DNA of 38,394 bases from NCBI GenBank assembly GCA_017610385.1, contig JAFCCC010000006.1, positions 1 to 38,394 on the forward strand, read 5' to 3'. The notes beneath the pieces are model-generated. The model was given only the letters and a program-made list of their open reading frames with translations. It was not told the DNA's origin and did no database searches. Position numbers and translations under genes: made by a program. Of the stretch, positions 1 through 6,924 are shown in pieces. This stretch comes from Candidatus Nanohalarchaeota archaeon (GTDB taxonomy: Archaea; Nanohalarchaeota; Nanosalinia; Nanosalinales; JAFCCC01). How positions within the stretch are numbered: the first letter of the stretch is position 1; each line of letters begins with the position of its first letter.

Positions 1-2
1 TT

Positions 3-279
3 TTAAAAATCCTTTAAAACCCAGTTAATTAGAAGTAAATGAATTATTCCCCATAGAAAAATTAATCCAGAACCGATGTAAAGGAAAATTTTGTTTAACG
101 GTGTTTGTTGGCCCACTAAGTCTAGGAGCAATCTGGACTTATAGAATTTCTGCTTTAATGTTGCTCTCAATGGCCATTATAACTGGATTTACAGGAGCAA
201 GAACTAATGCGATTCCAATTAAATTCGACCCAATTATAAAAGGAATTTGTGCAATTCTATTTATTCTGGGAAGTTTTCT
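3..279 (-). pseudogene. Possible broken small membrane protein
   Basis: Two overlapping minus-strand reading frames look like membrane protein but lie in different frames. The upstream one (about 139-279) reads through a hydrophobic stretch containing IIGSNLIGIALVLAPVNPV and has no ATG, GTG or TTG near its 5' end. The downstream one (3-176) ends with a second hydrophobic stretch around IFLYIGSGLIFLWGI and stops at 3-5. A single frameshift would join them into a protein with two membrane segments. A plus-strand GTG ORF over the same bases (101-283, 60 residues) is also hydrophobic, so the strand is uncertain. I do not recognise a family. Confidence 0.2.
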
Positions 280-283
280 CTAA

Positions 284-382
284 TCACTTCTTATGAGAAT
301 TTGCAACGCCCCTTCGTGGTTCATTGTGCTTTTTATTTTTATTTTTCGATTTGAATTGGACTACTTTCTTCTTTTTTGCCAT
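284..382 (-). CDS. Very small lysine-rich basic protein (32 aa), hypothetical
   Basis: An ATG-started reading frame of 32 codons encodes a strongly basic peptide that begins MAKKKKVVQFKSKNK and ends in NSHKK. About two fifths of its residues are Lys or Arg, and it contains no hydrophobic core. Such a composition would fit a nucleic-acid-binding peptide, but random AT-rich DNA also yields Lys-rich frames. No clear ribosome site is visible upstream. It lies just upstream, on the same strand, of the possible membrane remnant. No family is recognised. Confidence 0.3.
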   Translation of the reverse strand: MAKKKKVVQFKSKNKNKKHNEPRRGVANSHKK

Positions 383-500
383 AATATCTAAAAGTTGGTT
401 CTTACTTAAATAATTTTTACAAAATCTGAAAAACATTGAGACCTTTCCAAACACATTTAAATCAAAAAATGAAAGAATATTTTGATCAAAATGAAAAGTG

Positions 501-785
501 ATGGTCGGACCTGTCGGAATCTCTAAAGCGGTAGTTTCTAGTTATTGTGATTTAGATTCAATTTCTTCAAAAGCCAAGGAAATTCATTTCAGAAAATTTA
601 TAAGCAACCCACTTCTAGAACTGGTTTTGCAAAGATTTTCTGATTTAGAATGCATAACAATGTCAGAATCCGCTTATAAACGAATGAATTCTAAAATGAT
701 TTATAAAGTTAAAAAAAGTAAATTACAAATTAGAGTTTCAAGGTTAATTGGAAGACCAAACATACTGGAGAGAAATTCATTATGA
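501..785 (+). CDS. Small protein translationally coupled to thrS, unknown function
   Basis: The reading frame is 94 codons from ATG 501; a GTG at 498 is an alternative start, and a stop (492-494) closes the frame upstream. The protein begins MVGPVGISKAVVSS, is mixed alpha/beta in character, and has a basic C-terminal part. It overlaps thrS by the ATGA arrangement (stop 783-785, thrS ATG 782), so the two are probably co-translated. I could not assign a family. Its compact, late-domain look suggests it may be the C-terminal part of a larger archaeal protein whose N-terminal half is absent here; no such half is encoded in the 120 bases upstream. Standalone gene and truncated gene remain equally possible. 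Confidence 0.55.
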   Translation: MVGPVGISKAVVSSYCDLDSISSKAKEIHFRKFISNPLLELVLQRFSDLECITMSESAYKRMNSKMIYKVKKSKLQIRVSRLIGRPNILERNSL

Positions 786-2506
786 AATTACTTTTAATAC
801 ATTCAGATTGGATCGAATGGCAAGCTATTAAAAAAGCAATTAAAAATCCTGAAGAAACTGACAAAGATAAAAAGAAAGTAGAAGAAACTCTAGTTGTTTT
901 TACTGCCATAGAAAAATGTGATGAACAAAATCAAAAAGAAGCTGTAAAAAAGTCTACAGATGAAATCAAAAAAGTTTATGATCAAATTAAAGCTCATAGT
1001 ATTGTTCTTTATCCTTATGCTCATTTATCTTCTAATTTATCTTCTTTAGATGTTGGACTACAAATTATGAAAGAAATGGAAGTGAAATTGAAAAAACAAA
1101 ACTTTAAGACTTTCAGAGCACCATTTGGATGGTATAAATCCTTTAATATTAAATGCAAAGGACATCCTTTGTCTGAATTAAGCAAAACTATTTCTTTTGA
1201 GGGGGAAAATATTATGAAAAAATCAGGGCAAGTGAAATTAATCTCAAACGAAAAAATCGATCCTCATAAATTATTAAGAGAAATCTCGAAAACCAAACTT
1301 AGCCGAGAAAAATTAAAGGAAAATGATCACAGAATCATAGGACAAAAAATGGATTTATTTAGTTTTAGTGAAACTGCGCCCGGAATGGTTTTTTGGCACA
1401 ATAATGGTTTAATTATTTACAATGAATTAATCAAATTCTGGAGAAATGAGCACAGAAAAGCAGGTTATCAGGAAATTGCAACCCCACAAATTTTAGATCA
1501 GAAATTATGGGAAATATCCGGTCACTGGGAGAAATTCAAAGACCATATTTTCTTAACAGAATACGAAAACAGAACTTTTGCAGTTAAACCAATGAATTGC
1601 CCAGGAGGAATGCTAGTTTACAAGGCAACTCCAAAATCTTACAAGGATTTGCCATTGAGAATTGGAGAACTAGGAACAGTTCACAGGCAGGAACTATCTG
1701 GTGTTTTAACCGGCTTATTTAGGGTAATTAAGTTTACTCAGGATGACGCTCATATTTTTTGTACTGAAGAGCAACTAAAATCTGAAATTGAGAAAATTTT
1801 GGATCTTATTGATTTGTTCTACAAGAAATTCGGATTTAAATATGAAATGGAGCTTTCAACTAGACCTGAAAAAAGAATCGGGAGTGAAAAGCTTTGGGAT
1901 AAATCTGAAAAGATTCTTGAAAATGTTTTGAAAAGTCGAAAAACCAAGTTTAAAATCAACAAAGGAGATGGAGCATTTTATGGTCCAAAAATTGATTTTC
2001 ATATTAAAGATTCCCAAGAAAGAAGTTGGCAGTGCGCAACAGTTCAGTTAGACTTTGCAATGCCAGAAAGATTTGAATTAGAATACAAAGGAGAAGATAA
2101 TAAACCGCATACGCCTGTTATGTTACATAGAGTTATTTATGGTGCCTTAGAACGATTTATTGGTATTTTATTAGAACATTTAGATGGTAATCTTCCATTA
2201 TGGTTAGCACCCGTTCAGGTTCGAGTACTGAATTTTACTGAAAGAAATTCAAAGGCAGCAGAAAAAATACATAAAAAATTCATTGAGAATGGAATTCGAT
2301 CAGATTTGGATTTGGGTAATGAAACCGTCCAATTAAAAGTAAGAAAAGCGGCCATAGAAAAAATACCCTACATTATTTTAATTGGAGATAAAGAAGAGAA
2401 AAACAAAACTCTGGCAATTCGTGGAAGAGATGGAAAAGTCAAATATAATGTCAAAATAAATGACTTTATTACTAAAACTGTAAAAAATATTTCAGATAGG
2501 GTATAA
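782..2506 (+). CDS. thrS: Threonine--tRNA ligase, archaeal type
   Basis: This class II synthetase (574 aa) charges tRNA-Thr in the cytoplasm. Residues 1 to about 140 form the archaea-specific editing domain related to D-aminoacyl-tRNA deacylase, which removes mischarged serine. The catalytic core follows from about 190 to 470. Motif 2 is HRQELSGVLTGLFR and motif 3 is the segment around GALERF. The zinc ligands of the family appear as C273 (MNCPGG), H324 (DDAHIF) and H449 (MLHRV), with the same spacing as bacterial ThrRS. An anticodon-binding domain occupies about 475-574. Motif 2 continues as RVIKFTQDD where bacterial enzymes have RVRGFTQDD, a variant of unknown importance. The start overlaps the preceding small ORF. 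Confidence 0.97.
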   Translation: MKLLLIHSDWIEWQAIKKAIKNPEETDKDKKKVEETLVVFTAIEKCDEQNQKEAVKKSTDEIKKVYDQIKAHSIVLYPYAHLSSNLSSLDVGLQIMKEMEVKLKKQNFKTFRAPFGWYKSFNIKCKGHPLSELSKTISFEGENIMKKSGQVKLISNEKIDPHKLLREISKTKLSREKLKENDHRIIGQKMDLFSFSETAPGMVFWHNNGLIIYNELIKFWRNEHRKAGYQEIATPQILDQKLWEISGHWEKFKDHIFLTEYENRTFAVKPMNCPGGMLVYKATPKSYKDLPLRIGELGTVHRQELSGVLTGLFRVIKFTQDDAHIFCTEEQLKSEIEKILDLIDLFYKKFGFKYEMELSTRPEKRIGSEKLWDKSEKILENVLKSRKTKFKINKGDGAFYGPKIDFHIKDSQERSWQCATVQLDFAMPERFELEYKGEDNKPHTPVMLHRVIYGALERFIGILLEHLDGNLPLWLAPVQVRVLNFTERNSKAAEKIHKKFIENGIRSDLDLGNETVQLKVRKAAIEKIPYIILIGDKEEKNKTLAIRGRDGKVKYNVKINDFITKTVKNISDRV

Positions 2507-2943
2507 CCTACAAGAGGCATAAACTACAATAACAAGTTCTACATATGATTTCCATTGTGTAATACGAAAAATACTATGCAATTAGAAAAAAAGGTATTTA
2601 GAATCTAAGCTGTTAACAAGATCACATCTATTTGTTGTTCTTTGTACTCGTGTAAAATGAGCGGTCCCTTGTATTTTAAACCATACTAAAAAAATGTATA
2701 AGTGATTTGTTCCTATTTAAAATTTAGGCTGTTACTTGCAAGAAAAAGATATAGAAAAGCTTACTATTAAATTATGCGATTTTATAAAAAATAAAGAAGT
2801 GACTTTAGAATACACAAGGCGAACGCAGTCTTTATAAAGCTGAGTATGAACTTTTCAAGAGAAAGTAAAATCTTTTTAAAGGTTAATAAGAATGCTTAGT
2901 TAATCTATCAAAAGAAAGAAAAATTAAGTTAAATGTGATTTAA
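2507..2943. other. 437-bp gap between thrS and the eS19 gene
   Basis: No intact gene is visible. The first 25 bases hold a weak 17-bp direct repeat of the thrS 3' end (2498-2514 and 2515-2530, both with ATAA followed by CTACAA). A decayed coding fragment is described separately at 2736-2837. Around 2873-2885 the sequence TTTTTAAAGG, about 60 bases before the eS19 ATG, could serve as a TATA element for the ribosomal operon. I saw no tRNA or other structured RNA. Confidence 0.5.
2736..2837 (+). pseudogene. Possible decayed coding fragment
   Basis: A TTG-started frame of 33 codons reads as a protein-like helical stretch (QEKDIEKLTIKLCDFIKNK then EVTLEYTRRTQSL) before a stop at 2835. Shifting by one base just before the stop lets it continue as YKAEYELFKRK to a second stop near 2870, which suggests a frameshifted remnant. 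It has no ATG and no ribosome site. No family could be named. Confidence 0.2.
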
Positions 2944-3375
2944 ATGGTAACAATATTTGATGTTAATTCAGGGGATCTAATCGAAGAAACTGCGAATGAA
3001 TTAAAACGTAAAAAATTAGTGGAAGCGCCAGAGTGGAGTGCTTTTGTTAAGACCGGATCACATAAAGATAGAGTTCCATCTCAAGAAGATTGGTATTACT
3101 TAAGATGTGCCTCAATTTTAAGAAAATTATATAAAAAAGGGCCTGTTGGCGTTTCAAGATTAAGAATAATTTATGGTGGAAGAAAAAATAGAGGCCATAA
3201 AACAGAACATTTTAGAAAATCTGGTGGAAAAATTATTCGTTCGGCACTACAACAATTAGAAAATGCAGAATTAGTTAAAAAAGCAGAAAAAAAGCAAGGT
3301 AGAGAAATAACTTCAAAGGGAATTAGTTTCTTAGATAATCTTGCATTAAAAGTAAGTAAAAATGAATCCAAATGA
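2944..3375 (+). CDS. rps19e: Ribosomal protein eS19
   Basis: The 143-residue product is the small-subunit protein S19e, an archaeal/eukaryotic winged-helix-like protein needed for 30S head maturation. Recognisable blocks are PEWSAFVKTGSHKDRVP and WYYLRCASILRKLYKKGPVG, followed by the glycine-rich GGRKNRGHKTEHF loop, all typical of the family. Length is normal. The ATG at 2944 follows a GTGATTTAA ribosome site seen also before the eL39 gene. The gene overlaps the next one by 14 bases, consistent with a translationally coupled ribosomal operon. Confidence 0.97.
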   Translation: MVTIFDVNSGDLIEETANELKRKKLVEAPEWSAFVKTGSHKDRVPSQEDWYYLRCASILRKLYKKGPVGVSRLRIIYGGRKNRGHKTEHFRKSGGKIIRSALQQLENAELVKKAEKKQGREITSKGISFLDNLALKVSKNESK

Positions 3376-3640
3376 ACTCAACCAAATTGAACAATTAAGA
3401 AAACAACAAGAAATGATGAATCATATTCGGATAATAAGTGCGAAATTAATGACACGGGAAGCGCGTTCGCGCTTGGGAAACATTAGGGCAGTTAAACCAG
3501 AATTAGCCTCTCAAATTGAACTTCAATTAGTTCAATTGGTTCAAAATGGTCAAATGCAAGATAAAATAACAGATGATGACTTAAAAACAATATTAAAACA
3601 ATTACAAAATAAAAAAGAAATTCAAATTAAAAGAAAGTGA
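3362..3640 (+). CDS. PDCD5/TFAR19 family DNA-binding protein
   Basis: This 92-residue protein belongs to the PDCD5 family (Pfam PF01984), small helical proteins found in archaea and eukaryotes and usually encoded next to eS19 and eL39 in archaea. Family features are the N-terminal QIEQLRKQQEMM helix, the block MTREARSRLGNIRAVKPELA, and the C-terminal ITDDDLKTILKQL. The molecular role in archaea is unclear; nucleic-acid binding has been proposed. It starts inside the end of the eS19 gene and ends five bases before the eL39 ATG. A GC-only dyad (3459-3474) falls within the REARSRLG codons. Confidence 0.93.
   Translation: MNPNELNQIEQLRKQQEMMNHIRIISAKLMTREARSRLGNIRAVKPELASQIELQLVQLVQNGQMQDKITDDDLKTILKQLQNKKEIQIKRK
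3459..3474. repeat. GC-rich hairpin inside the PDCD5-like gene
   Basis: AAGCGCG and CGCGCTT form a perfect 7-bp inverted repeat around a TT centre. It is striking in such AT-rich DNA and has a partner in the next gene at 3693-3705. It may be a coding coincidence of Ala/Arg codons or an mRNA structure. Confidence 0.6.
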
Positions 3641-3645
3641 TTTAA

Positions 3646-3819
3646 ATGGCAGCTCGAAAAAACTTGGGAAAAAAGAAAAGGTTGATTAGTGGCGCGCGAA
3701 GCGCGAAATCTGCTCCAAGATGGATAGATTTAAAGAAATTTGGAATAAAACGGTCTATGAGTAGATCAACAAAGAGATTTAAGAGCAGGCATTGGAGAAG
3801 AGGAGACACAGGGGAATAG
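3646..3819 (+). CDS. rpl39e: Ribosomal protein eL39
   Basis: The reading frame encodes 57 residues, slightly longer than the usual 50 or so. It starts MAARKNLGKKKRL and contains the eL39 hallmarks: a Lys/Arg-rich N-terminus, APRWIDLK where the family has VPVWV-like residues, and the closing KRFKSRHWRRGDTG. eL39 lines the peptide exit tunnel of the large subunit. The same GTGATTTAA ribosome site as for eS19 precedes ATG 3646. The stop at 3817-3819 is followed one base later by the eL31 ATG. The usual position between PDCD5 and eL31 supports the call. Confidence 0.93.
   Translation: MAARKNLGKKKRLISGARSAKSAPRWIDLKKFGIKRSMSRSTKRFKSRHWRRGDTGE
3693..3705. repeat. GC-rich hairpin inside the eL39 gene
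   Basis: CGCGC and GCGCG form a perfect 5-bp stem around GAA. With the hairpin at 3459-3474 it shares the core GCGCGAA (read on opposite strands). Both lie in codons for Ala, Arg and Ser. Confidence 0.5.
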
Positions 3820-3820
3820 A

Positions 3821-4594
3821 ATGGCAACAGAAACAAAACATATAAGATTAAATTTGAAGGATTCTATTTTCGCAGCCAGAAATAAAAGAGCGCCAATGGC
3901 TATGAAGATTTTAAAAAGGGAATTAAAAAGAAAATTAAAAACAGAAACTCTGTCTATTAGTCATTTAATTAATGAAGAAATTTGGAAGAGAGGTATTAGA
4001 ACGCCTCCAATTAGATTAGATGTTCAAACAAGGGAACAAGATGGTATTTTTTATATTGAATTAGAAGGAAAGGAATTGAAACTTCCAGTTAAGGACGCAG
4101 AAAAGAAAAAGAAACCAAAAGCTGAAGGAAAAACAGAAACTCCAAAAACCGAAGAGAAAACGAAAATTTCTAAAGCAGATGAGCAAAAAGGGGCAAAAAA
4201 AGTGCAGGAAATCGAAGCAAAAACTGAAGAAAAGAAAGGGAAGAAAACAGAAACAACTTTAGAAACTAAAGAAGTCAAAAAGGGCGAAAAAGTAGAAAAA
4301 ACTGAGAAAGTAGAGAAAAAAGAAGCGCCAACGGCTGAAAAACCAGTTGAAAAGAAAGAGGAAAAACCTGTTGAAGGAGAATCTGTGAAAGAAGAGAAAA
4401 CGGTTGAAGAAAAGCCAATTGAAAAGGGAGATTCAAAAAAAGAAACCAAACTTGCGCCAGAACAAAAGAAAGCTAAAATTGAAAAATCAGTAGAAGTAAA
4501 AGAAACGGAAAAGGAAACACGGAAAAAGCCGGCAGAAATAAAGAAGGAAAAAGAATCAAAGGCCGAAGAGAAAAAAGACGAAAAAATTGCGTAA
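3821..4594 (+). CDS. rpl31e: Ribosomal protein eL31 with long Lys/Glu-rich C-terminal extension
   Basis: Residues 1 to about 90 are a normal eL31 domain: KHIRLNLKDSIF, RAPMAMKILKRELKRK, and the ISHLINEEIWKRGIRTPP block. eL31 sits near the peptide exit of the 50S subunit. The remaining 165 or so residues are low-complexity, made almost only of Lys, Glu, Thr, Pro, Val and Ala in repeated VEKKEEKP-like pieces, and are predicted to be disordered or a single charged helix. A normal archaeal eL31 ends near residue 90, so the protein is nearly three times the usual size. A short part of the tail (KSVEVKETEK) is nearly duplicated after the next gene at 5464-5532. It is the last gene of the ribosomal cluster. 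Confidence 0.93.
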   Translation: MATETKHIRLNLKDSIFAARNKRAPMAMKILKRELKRKLKTETLSISHLINEEIWKRGIRTPPIRLDVQTREQDGIFYIELEGKELKLPVKDAEKKKKPKAEGKTETPKTEEKTKISKADEQKGAKKVQEIEAKTEEKKGKKTETTLETKEVKKGEKVEKTEKVEKKEAPTAEKPVEKKEEKPVEGESVKEEKTVEEKPIEKGDSKKETKLAPEQKKAKIEKSVEVKETEKETRKKPAEIKKEKESKAEEKKDEKIA

Positions 4595-4650
4595 ACTAAT
4601 TCTGAACAATAAAGGAAAACTATATTATCTCATTAAAGTCATACTTTCAT

Positions 4651-5463
4651 ATGGTCTCAGAACCCAATGGAATTGAAATAATTAAAACAATCAAAGAGAA
4701 AGCACTTTCTTCAGTATATTTAGTAAAAATTGCAGATAGTTTATTCATCAAAAAAACAATTCACAAAGACTTTAAAACCGAAATTGACAAACAAAAATGG
4801 ATTTATGATCAATGTAAAATTGTAAGAATTCCAAAAATTTATTCTCATTGGAAAGAAAAAAATTCTGTTTCATTTATTATGGAATATATTCCTTACAAAA
4901 AAAGAATTAGTTTAAAAACGGCGTTGAGAACTATTGAACTGTTTCATTTAGAAACTGAAAAAAAACCAAATAAATTCTTTAGAATCTATGATTTTAATGA
5001 GTTCTACAAAGATTTTATGTTGGCAAATCCACACATCCCAAATGAAGTGAAAAAGATGAGTAAAGTTCAATTACAAGACTTATTCTGCGAAGTTTTTGAA
5101 AGTGAAAAATCAATTTTACATGGAGATTTTCACAAAGATCAAGTTTTTAGATTTGGCAATGATTGTGGAATTATGGATTTCTGCGGTTCATTTTATGGGC
5201 CAAAGATCTTAGATTATGCATATTACTTCAGGCATCAAAAAGTAAATCACATAGTATTTTCACATATTTTAAAAAATAGTGTATATTCTTTGAAAAGAAA
5301 GAAAAAGATTTTTCAGAAAGCAATTATTCTAATTTGTATTTTTGATATTGCGTGGCTAATAAATCGAAAAAAACACGAAAAGAAAGATTTTACGAAAATC
5401 ATTGAAAAAAATAGCAAAATAATTTCTAAAAAGATGGGAAAGCTAAAGAAAGAAATTAGATAA
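4651..5463 (+). CDS. APH-like small-molecule or protein kinase
   Basis: The 270-residue product has the protein-kinase-like fold of the aminoglycoside phosphotransferase/choline kinase group. An N-lobe lysine is likely K34 or K35 (LFIKK), and the hinge reads FIMEYIPYKK at about 75-84. The catalytic loop is HGDFHKDQ (157-164, catalytic D159) with Gln where Asn is usual, and the metal-binding Asp is D176 in IMDF, followed by GPKILDYAYYF. The substrate cannot be read from sequence; nothing suggests antibiotic resistance. The C-terminal 60 residues are very basic. The gene stands alone between the eL31 and HtrA-type genes and is convergent with the latter. In-frame after its TAA lies a fragment resembling the eL31 tail. 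Confidence 0.75.
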   Translation: MVSEPNGIEIIKTIKEKALSSVYLVKIADSLFIKKTIHKDFKTEIDKQKWIYDQCKIVRIPKIYSHWKEKNSVSFIMEYIPYKKRISLKTALRTIELFHLETEKKPNKFFRIYDFNEFYKDFMLANPHIPNEVKKMSKVQLQDLFCEVFESEKSILHGDFHKDQVFRFGNDCGIMDFCGSFYGPKILDYAYYFRHQKVNHIVFSHILKNSVYSLKRKKKIFQKAIILICIFDIAWLINRKKHEKKDFTKIIEKNSKIISKKMGKLKKEIR

Positions 5464-5532
5464 CTAAAATCAGCAGAAGTAAAAGAAACAAAAAGAAGAA
5501 AGAAAACTGTAAAAACTGAAGAAAGTGACTAG
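5464..5532 (+). repeat. Displaced near-copy of part of the eL31 tail
   Basis: Directly after the kinase stop, the same frame reads LKSAEVKETKRRKKTVKTEESD and then stops at 5530-5532. Its first part matches the eL31 tail KSVEVKETEK, and at DNA level AAATCAG-AGAAGTAAAAGAAAC at 5467-5489 aligns with about 4484-4506 with a single mismatch at the gap mark. It has no start codon of its own. Confidence 0.6.
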
Positions 5533-5553
5533 AGGTTAACCACAGCATCTATG

Positions 5554-6516
5554 TCAAATCAAGGTTTTACCAAGTTTCTCTTGAGCAATTTCATTAATAC
5601 CCTTCTTAATAAAGTTACTTTCTAGAGCAAATCCTAAATTATCTCCCATAACTTTAAAGTTATTGATTCCAACAACCTCACCATTGGTATTAATCAATGG
5701 ACCTCCAGAATTACCTGGATTTAATGCGGCATCTATTTGAACATATTGTCCAGAATAACCACTAATTAATCTATGTGAAGCAGAGATAATTCCTTCAGTC
5801 ACTGAAAATGAAAGTCCATAGGGATTACCAATTGCTATTACTTTTTCACCTACTTTTATTTCTTCTGAATCGCTCAAAATAAGAGGTTTGTAATTGCCTG
5901 AAAGTTTTAGTAAAGCCAGATCAAGAGAATTACTATAACCTATCAAACTCATATATTGTTCGGTTTGATTTACAGTTATCGCTTTTGCGTATGTAGCACC
6001 GTCTAAAACATGCGCGTTGGTTACAACATATCCATCAGAAGTAATAATAAATCCAGAACCTTGTGCTACATTTGTTTTAATTGAAATAACATCTTCTATA
6101 ACATGTCCTATGATGTCTGAAAAATCCGAAGAAGTTTTTGATTTAATGGCCTTAATTTGATTTTCTAGACTTGCTTGTGCTTCAGATAAACTACTCTGAG
6201 TAAAATTAATTGATTCATCGAGTTTCGTAATCTCGTTTTCAATTAATATAATATCATTTTGATTAGACGAGACAGAGTTATCTAATTTAGTTACATTAGT
6301 GTTAATTAGAGCTAAATTTTCACTTAGATTGCTTAATTTATTCATAACACGTCTGTTATTTGCAACAATAACTTCAGAATTGTATGAAACAGTATTCTGG
6401 AGTTGAGTTAATTGAACAAAAAAATATGTGGTAACAAAGCTCTGCAGAACAAAAATTATAATTACGCTTATATAAATTACTCTATTATTTACTGCTTTTT
6501 TCTTAGGATTAATCAT
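5554..6516 (-). CDS. Membrane-anchored trypsin-like serine protease (HtrA/DegP-type, S1C)
   Basis: This 320-residue protein has one N-terminal membrane segment (about 13-36), a coiled-coil stalk (about 40-125), and a chymotrypsin-fold protease domain facing the outside. The catalytic triad is H169 in VVTNAHVL, D199 in NSLDLALLKL and S270 in NPGNSGGPL. The chain ends at about the end of the protease domain, so the PDZ domain typical of DegP is missing. Proteases of this type degrade or cut damaged extracytoplasmic proteins. The stalk probably sets the distance from the membrane. An AT-rich stretch with a TTTATATT-like box lies upstream at about 6535-6560. The gene faces the kinase gene. Confidence 0.9.
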   Translation of the reverse strand: MINPKKKAVNNRVIYISVIIIFVLQSFVTTYFFVQLTQLQNTVSYNSEVIVANNRRVMNKLSNLSENLALINTNVTKLDNSVSSNQNDIILIENEITKLDESINFTQSSLSEAQASLENQIKAIKSKTSSDFSDIIGHVIEDVISIKTNVAQGSGFIITSDGYVVTNAHVLDGATYAKAITVNQTEQYMSLIGYSNSLDLALLKLSGNYKPLILSDSEEIKVGEKVIAIGNPYGLSFSVTEGIISASHRLISGYSGQYVQIDAALNPGNSGGPLINTNGEVVGINNFKVMGDNLGFALESNFIKKGINEIAQEKLGKTLI

Positions 6517-6592
6517 GTTAGTAAATTGGTGAAAAAATATAAAATAAATATGGACGTAAAATATATTTTTTCATAAATTAATTCATAGCAAC

Positions 6593-6745
6593 TTATTCAT
6601 ATCGTAATACATCTACTGGCTTTAATTTTTGAGGTCGGTGCGCAGGAATTGATCCTGCAATAATATGTATGATTAGTGAAAAAAATAAGCGCTCGGTAGC
6701 AATGACGGAGATAAAACACCAGATTAAACAGCCTTTATTCTTTCG
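6593..6745 (-). pseudogene. C-terminal remnant of an FtsX/MacB-type ABC permease
   Basis: A 50-codon open stretch without a start codon ends in a sequence very like the end of FtsX-like permeases: FFSLIIHIIAGSIPAHRPQK, then LKPVDVLRYE and a stop at 6593-6595. The family ends in a final membrane helix followed by G-x-x-PA-x-x-A-x-x-L-x-P-V-x-A-L-R-Y-E, and both parts are recognisable here. The rest of the permease (usually about 350 residues) and any ATPase partner are absent. The homology seems to begin near 6718. This is a degraded fragment, not a working gene. Confidence 0.6.
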
Positions 6746-6893
6746 TCATGATCTTATGCAGTCTGAGTATTTAGTTTGGCACTAAAGGCTGTGAAAGTTA
6801 CATGCTAAATAATTATATTAATTTTATTTTTATATTCCAGTTCTGTGCGGTTTTTAGCTTCTTTTATAGTGTACGTTACAAAAAATGAAAAAG

Positions 6894-6913
6894 AAAGGGG
6901 GTTTGGGCCCTTT
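6894..6913 (-). terminator. Candidate terminator of the secreted-protein gene
   Basis: AAAGGG and CCCTTT form a 6-bp stem with an 8-nt loop just past the stop of the gene ending at 6925. On the minus strand it is followed by T-rich tracts (TTTCTTTTTCATTTTTT), the usual archaeal stop signal. Confidence 0.45.
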
Positions 6914-6924
6914 TTTAAGTAGAA

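Noticed and set aside
782-2506. ThrRS motif 2 variant RVIKF as a sign of loss of function
   Set aside because: All zinc ligands and other motif residues are intact, and I recall similar variants in related archaea; not strong enough.
4051-4449. Long minus-strand ORF rich in Phe and Ser over the eL31 tail
   Set aside because: It is the mirror of the Lys/Glu repeat; AAA/GAA codons read backwards as TTT/TTC and never give stops. No start signals.
4651-5463. Kinase as an antibiotic-resistance aminoglycoside phosphotransferase
   Set aside because: Only the general fold motifs match; the catalytic loop has Gln for Asn and the context is housekeeping, so a specific resistance role is not supported.
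6593-6924. tRNA-like or structured RNA in the 408-bp gap
   Set aside because: The pattern GGTGCGCAGGA...TCCTGC first looked like an RNA arm, but it is explained by the codons of the permease remnant, and no T-loop or anticodon arm could be built.
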